From: JBBDMU01 sp040878115
Lineage (GTDB): Bacteria > Bacteroidota > Rhodothermia > Balneolales > Natronogracilivirgulaceae
Length of the DNA stretch: 6,373 nt
Assembly: GCA_040878115.1 (NCBI GenBank)
Contig: JBBDMV010000037.1
Span: 1 to 6,373, forward strand
Direction of reading: 5' to 3'
The translations under genes and the position numbers were made by a program. The notes beneath the pieces were generated by a model. That model saw only the letters and a program-made list of their open reading frames with translations. It had not been told where the DNA came from and ran no database searches. Position 1 is the stretch's first letter; each line of letters begins with the position of its first letter. Shown one piece after another: positions 5,958 through 6,373 of the stretch.

Positions 5958-6373
5958 TTGCACCTCACTTCTGAAACGCTAGAAACCGCTATTGAGCAAC
6001 TTGCTAAATTGCCAGGGATGGGTAGGAAATCTGCACAGCGCATCGCCATGCACTTACTGAAGCAAAGTGATGACCAGGTGTTCAAGCTTGCGGAGTCTAT
6101 CTTTGAGCTCAAGAAATCCATCAAAAACTGCTCGACCTGTTATAATATAACCGATGAAGATCCTTGTGGAATCTGTGCCAGCCCCAGGCGCAGTGCGGCT
6201 AGCATCTGCGTTGTCGAAGAAACCAAGGACGTATATGTCATTGAAAAAACCAATGAGTTCAAGGGAAGATATCACGTGTTAGGTGGGGTGATCTCGCCAC
6301 TGGACAGCATTGGCCCGAACGATATCCGCATCAGAGAGCTTCTGGCCAGGGTTAATGGGGAAGACGAGGAAAT
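5958..6373 (+). CDS. recR: Recombination mediator RecR, 3' end cut by window
   Basis: RecR works with RecO (and RecF) to load RecA on single-stranded gaps during recombinational repair. The visible 138 residues of a protein usually near 200 contain a helix-hairpin-helix DNA-binding region with LAKLPGMGRKSAQRIAMHL (15-33), a four-cysteine zinc finger at Cys58, Cys61, Cys70 and Cys73, and the first part of the Toprim domain from about 82, including EFKGRYHVLGGVISPLDSIG (100-119). The start is TTG at 5958. An in-frame TGA lies at 5952-5954 with a single AAT codon between, and the next in-frame ATG is inside the helix-hairpin-helix motif, so TTG is essentially forced. There is no good Shine-Dalgarno site. 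The gene continues past the window, and the reading frame is intact up to the edge. Confidence 0.96.
   Translation, partial: MHLTSETLETAIEQLAKLPGMGRKSAQRIAMHLLKQSDDQVFKLAESIFELKKSIKNCSTCYNITDEDPCGICASPRRSAASICVVEETKDVYVIEKTNEFKGRYHVLGGVISPLDSIGPNDIRIRELLARVNGEDEE

Overview
This window holds five complete protein genes and the start of a sixth, all housekeeping or transport genes. I see no mobile element, CRISPR array, rRNA or tRNA. The gene set, weak Shine-Dalgarno sites, repeated TTG starts and the cation transporter subtype are compatible with a member of the Bacteroidota or Balneolota. That placement is an inference from general style, not from a diagnostic marker.

Left part, minus strand (169-2464): a two-gene unit of cca (tRNA nucleotidyltransferase with an HD domain) followed by ispE (CDP-methylerythritol kinase of the MEP isoprenoid pathway). 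They overlap by 20 bases and both appear to start with TTG. The 168 bases beyond ispE contain small inverted repeats but no gene that I can support.

Middle: an intergenic stretch of about 200 bases (2465-2680) separates the cca-ispE unit from a rightward series of genes and must carry outward promoters in both directions. The first rightward gene is a cation diffusion facilitator transporter whose membrane-helix-2 metal site is not the usual one.

Right part, plus strand (3691-6373): dnaX (clamp-loader subunit), ybaB (nucleoid-associated protein) and recR (recombination mediator, cut by the window end). This is the widely conserved dnaX-ybaB-recR replication and repair cluster.

The most notable points are in dnaX. 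Its AAA+ domain lacks the cysteine zinc module found in well-studied DnaX proteins. Its 3' part contains two in-frame A-rich slippery sites, each followed by a stop in the -1 frame. I found no convincing new multi-gene system. The interest lies in these variations on known genes.
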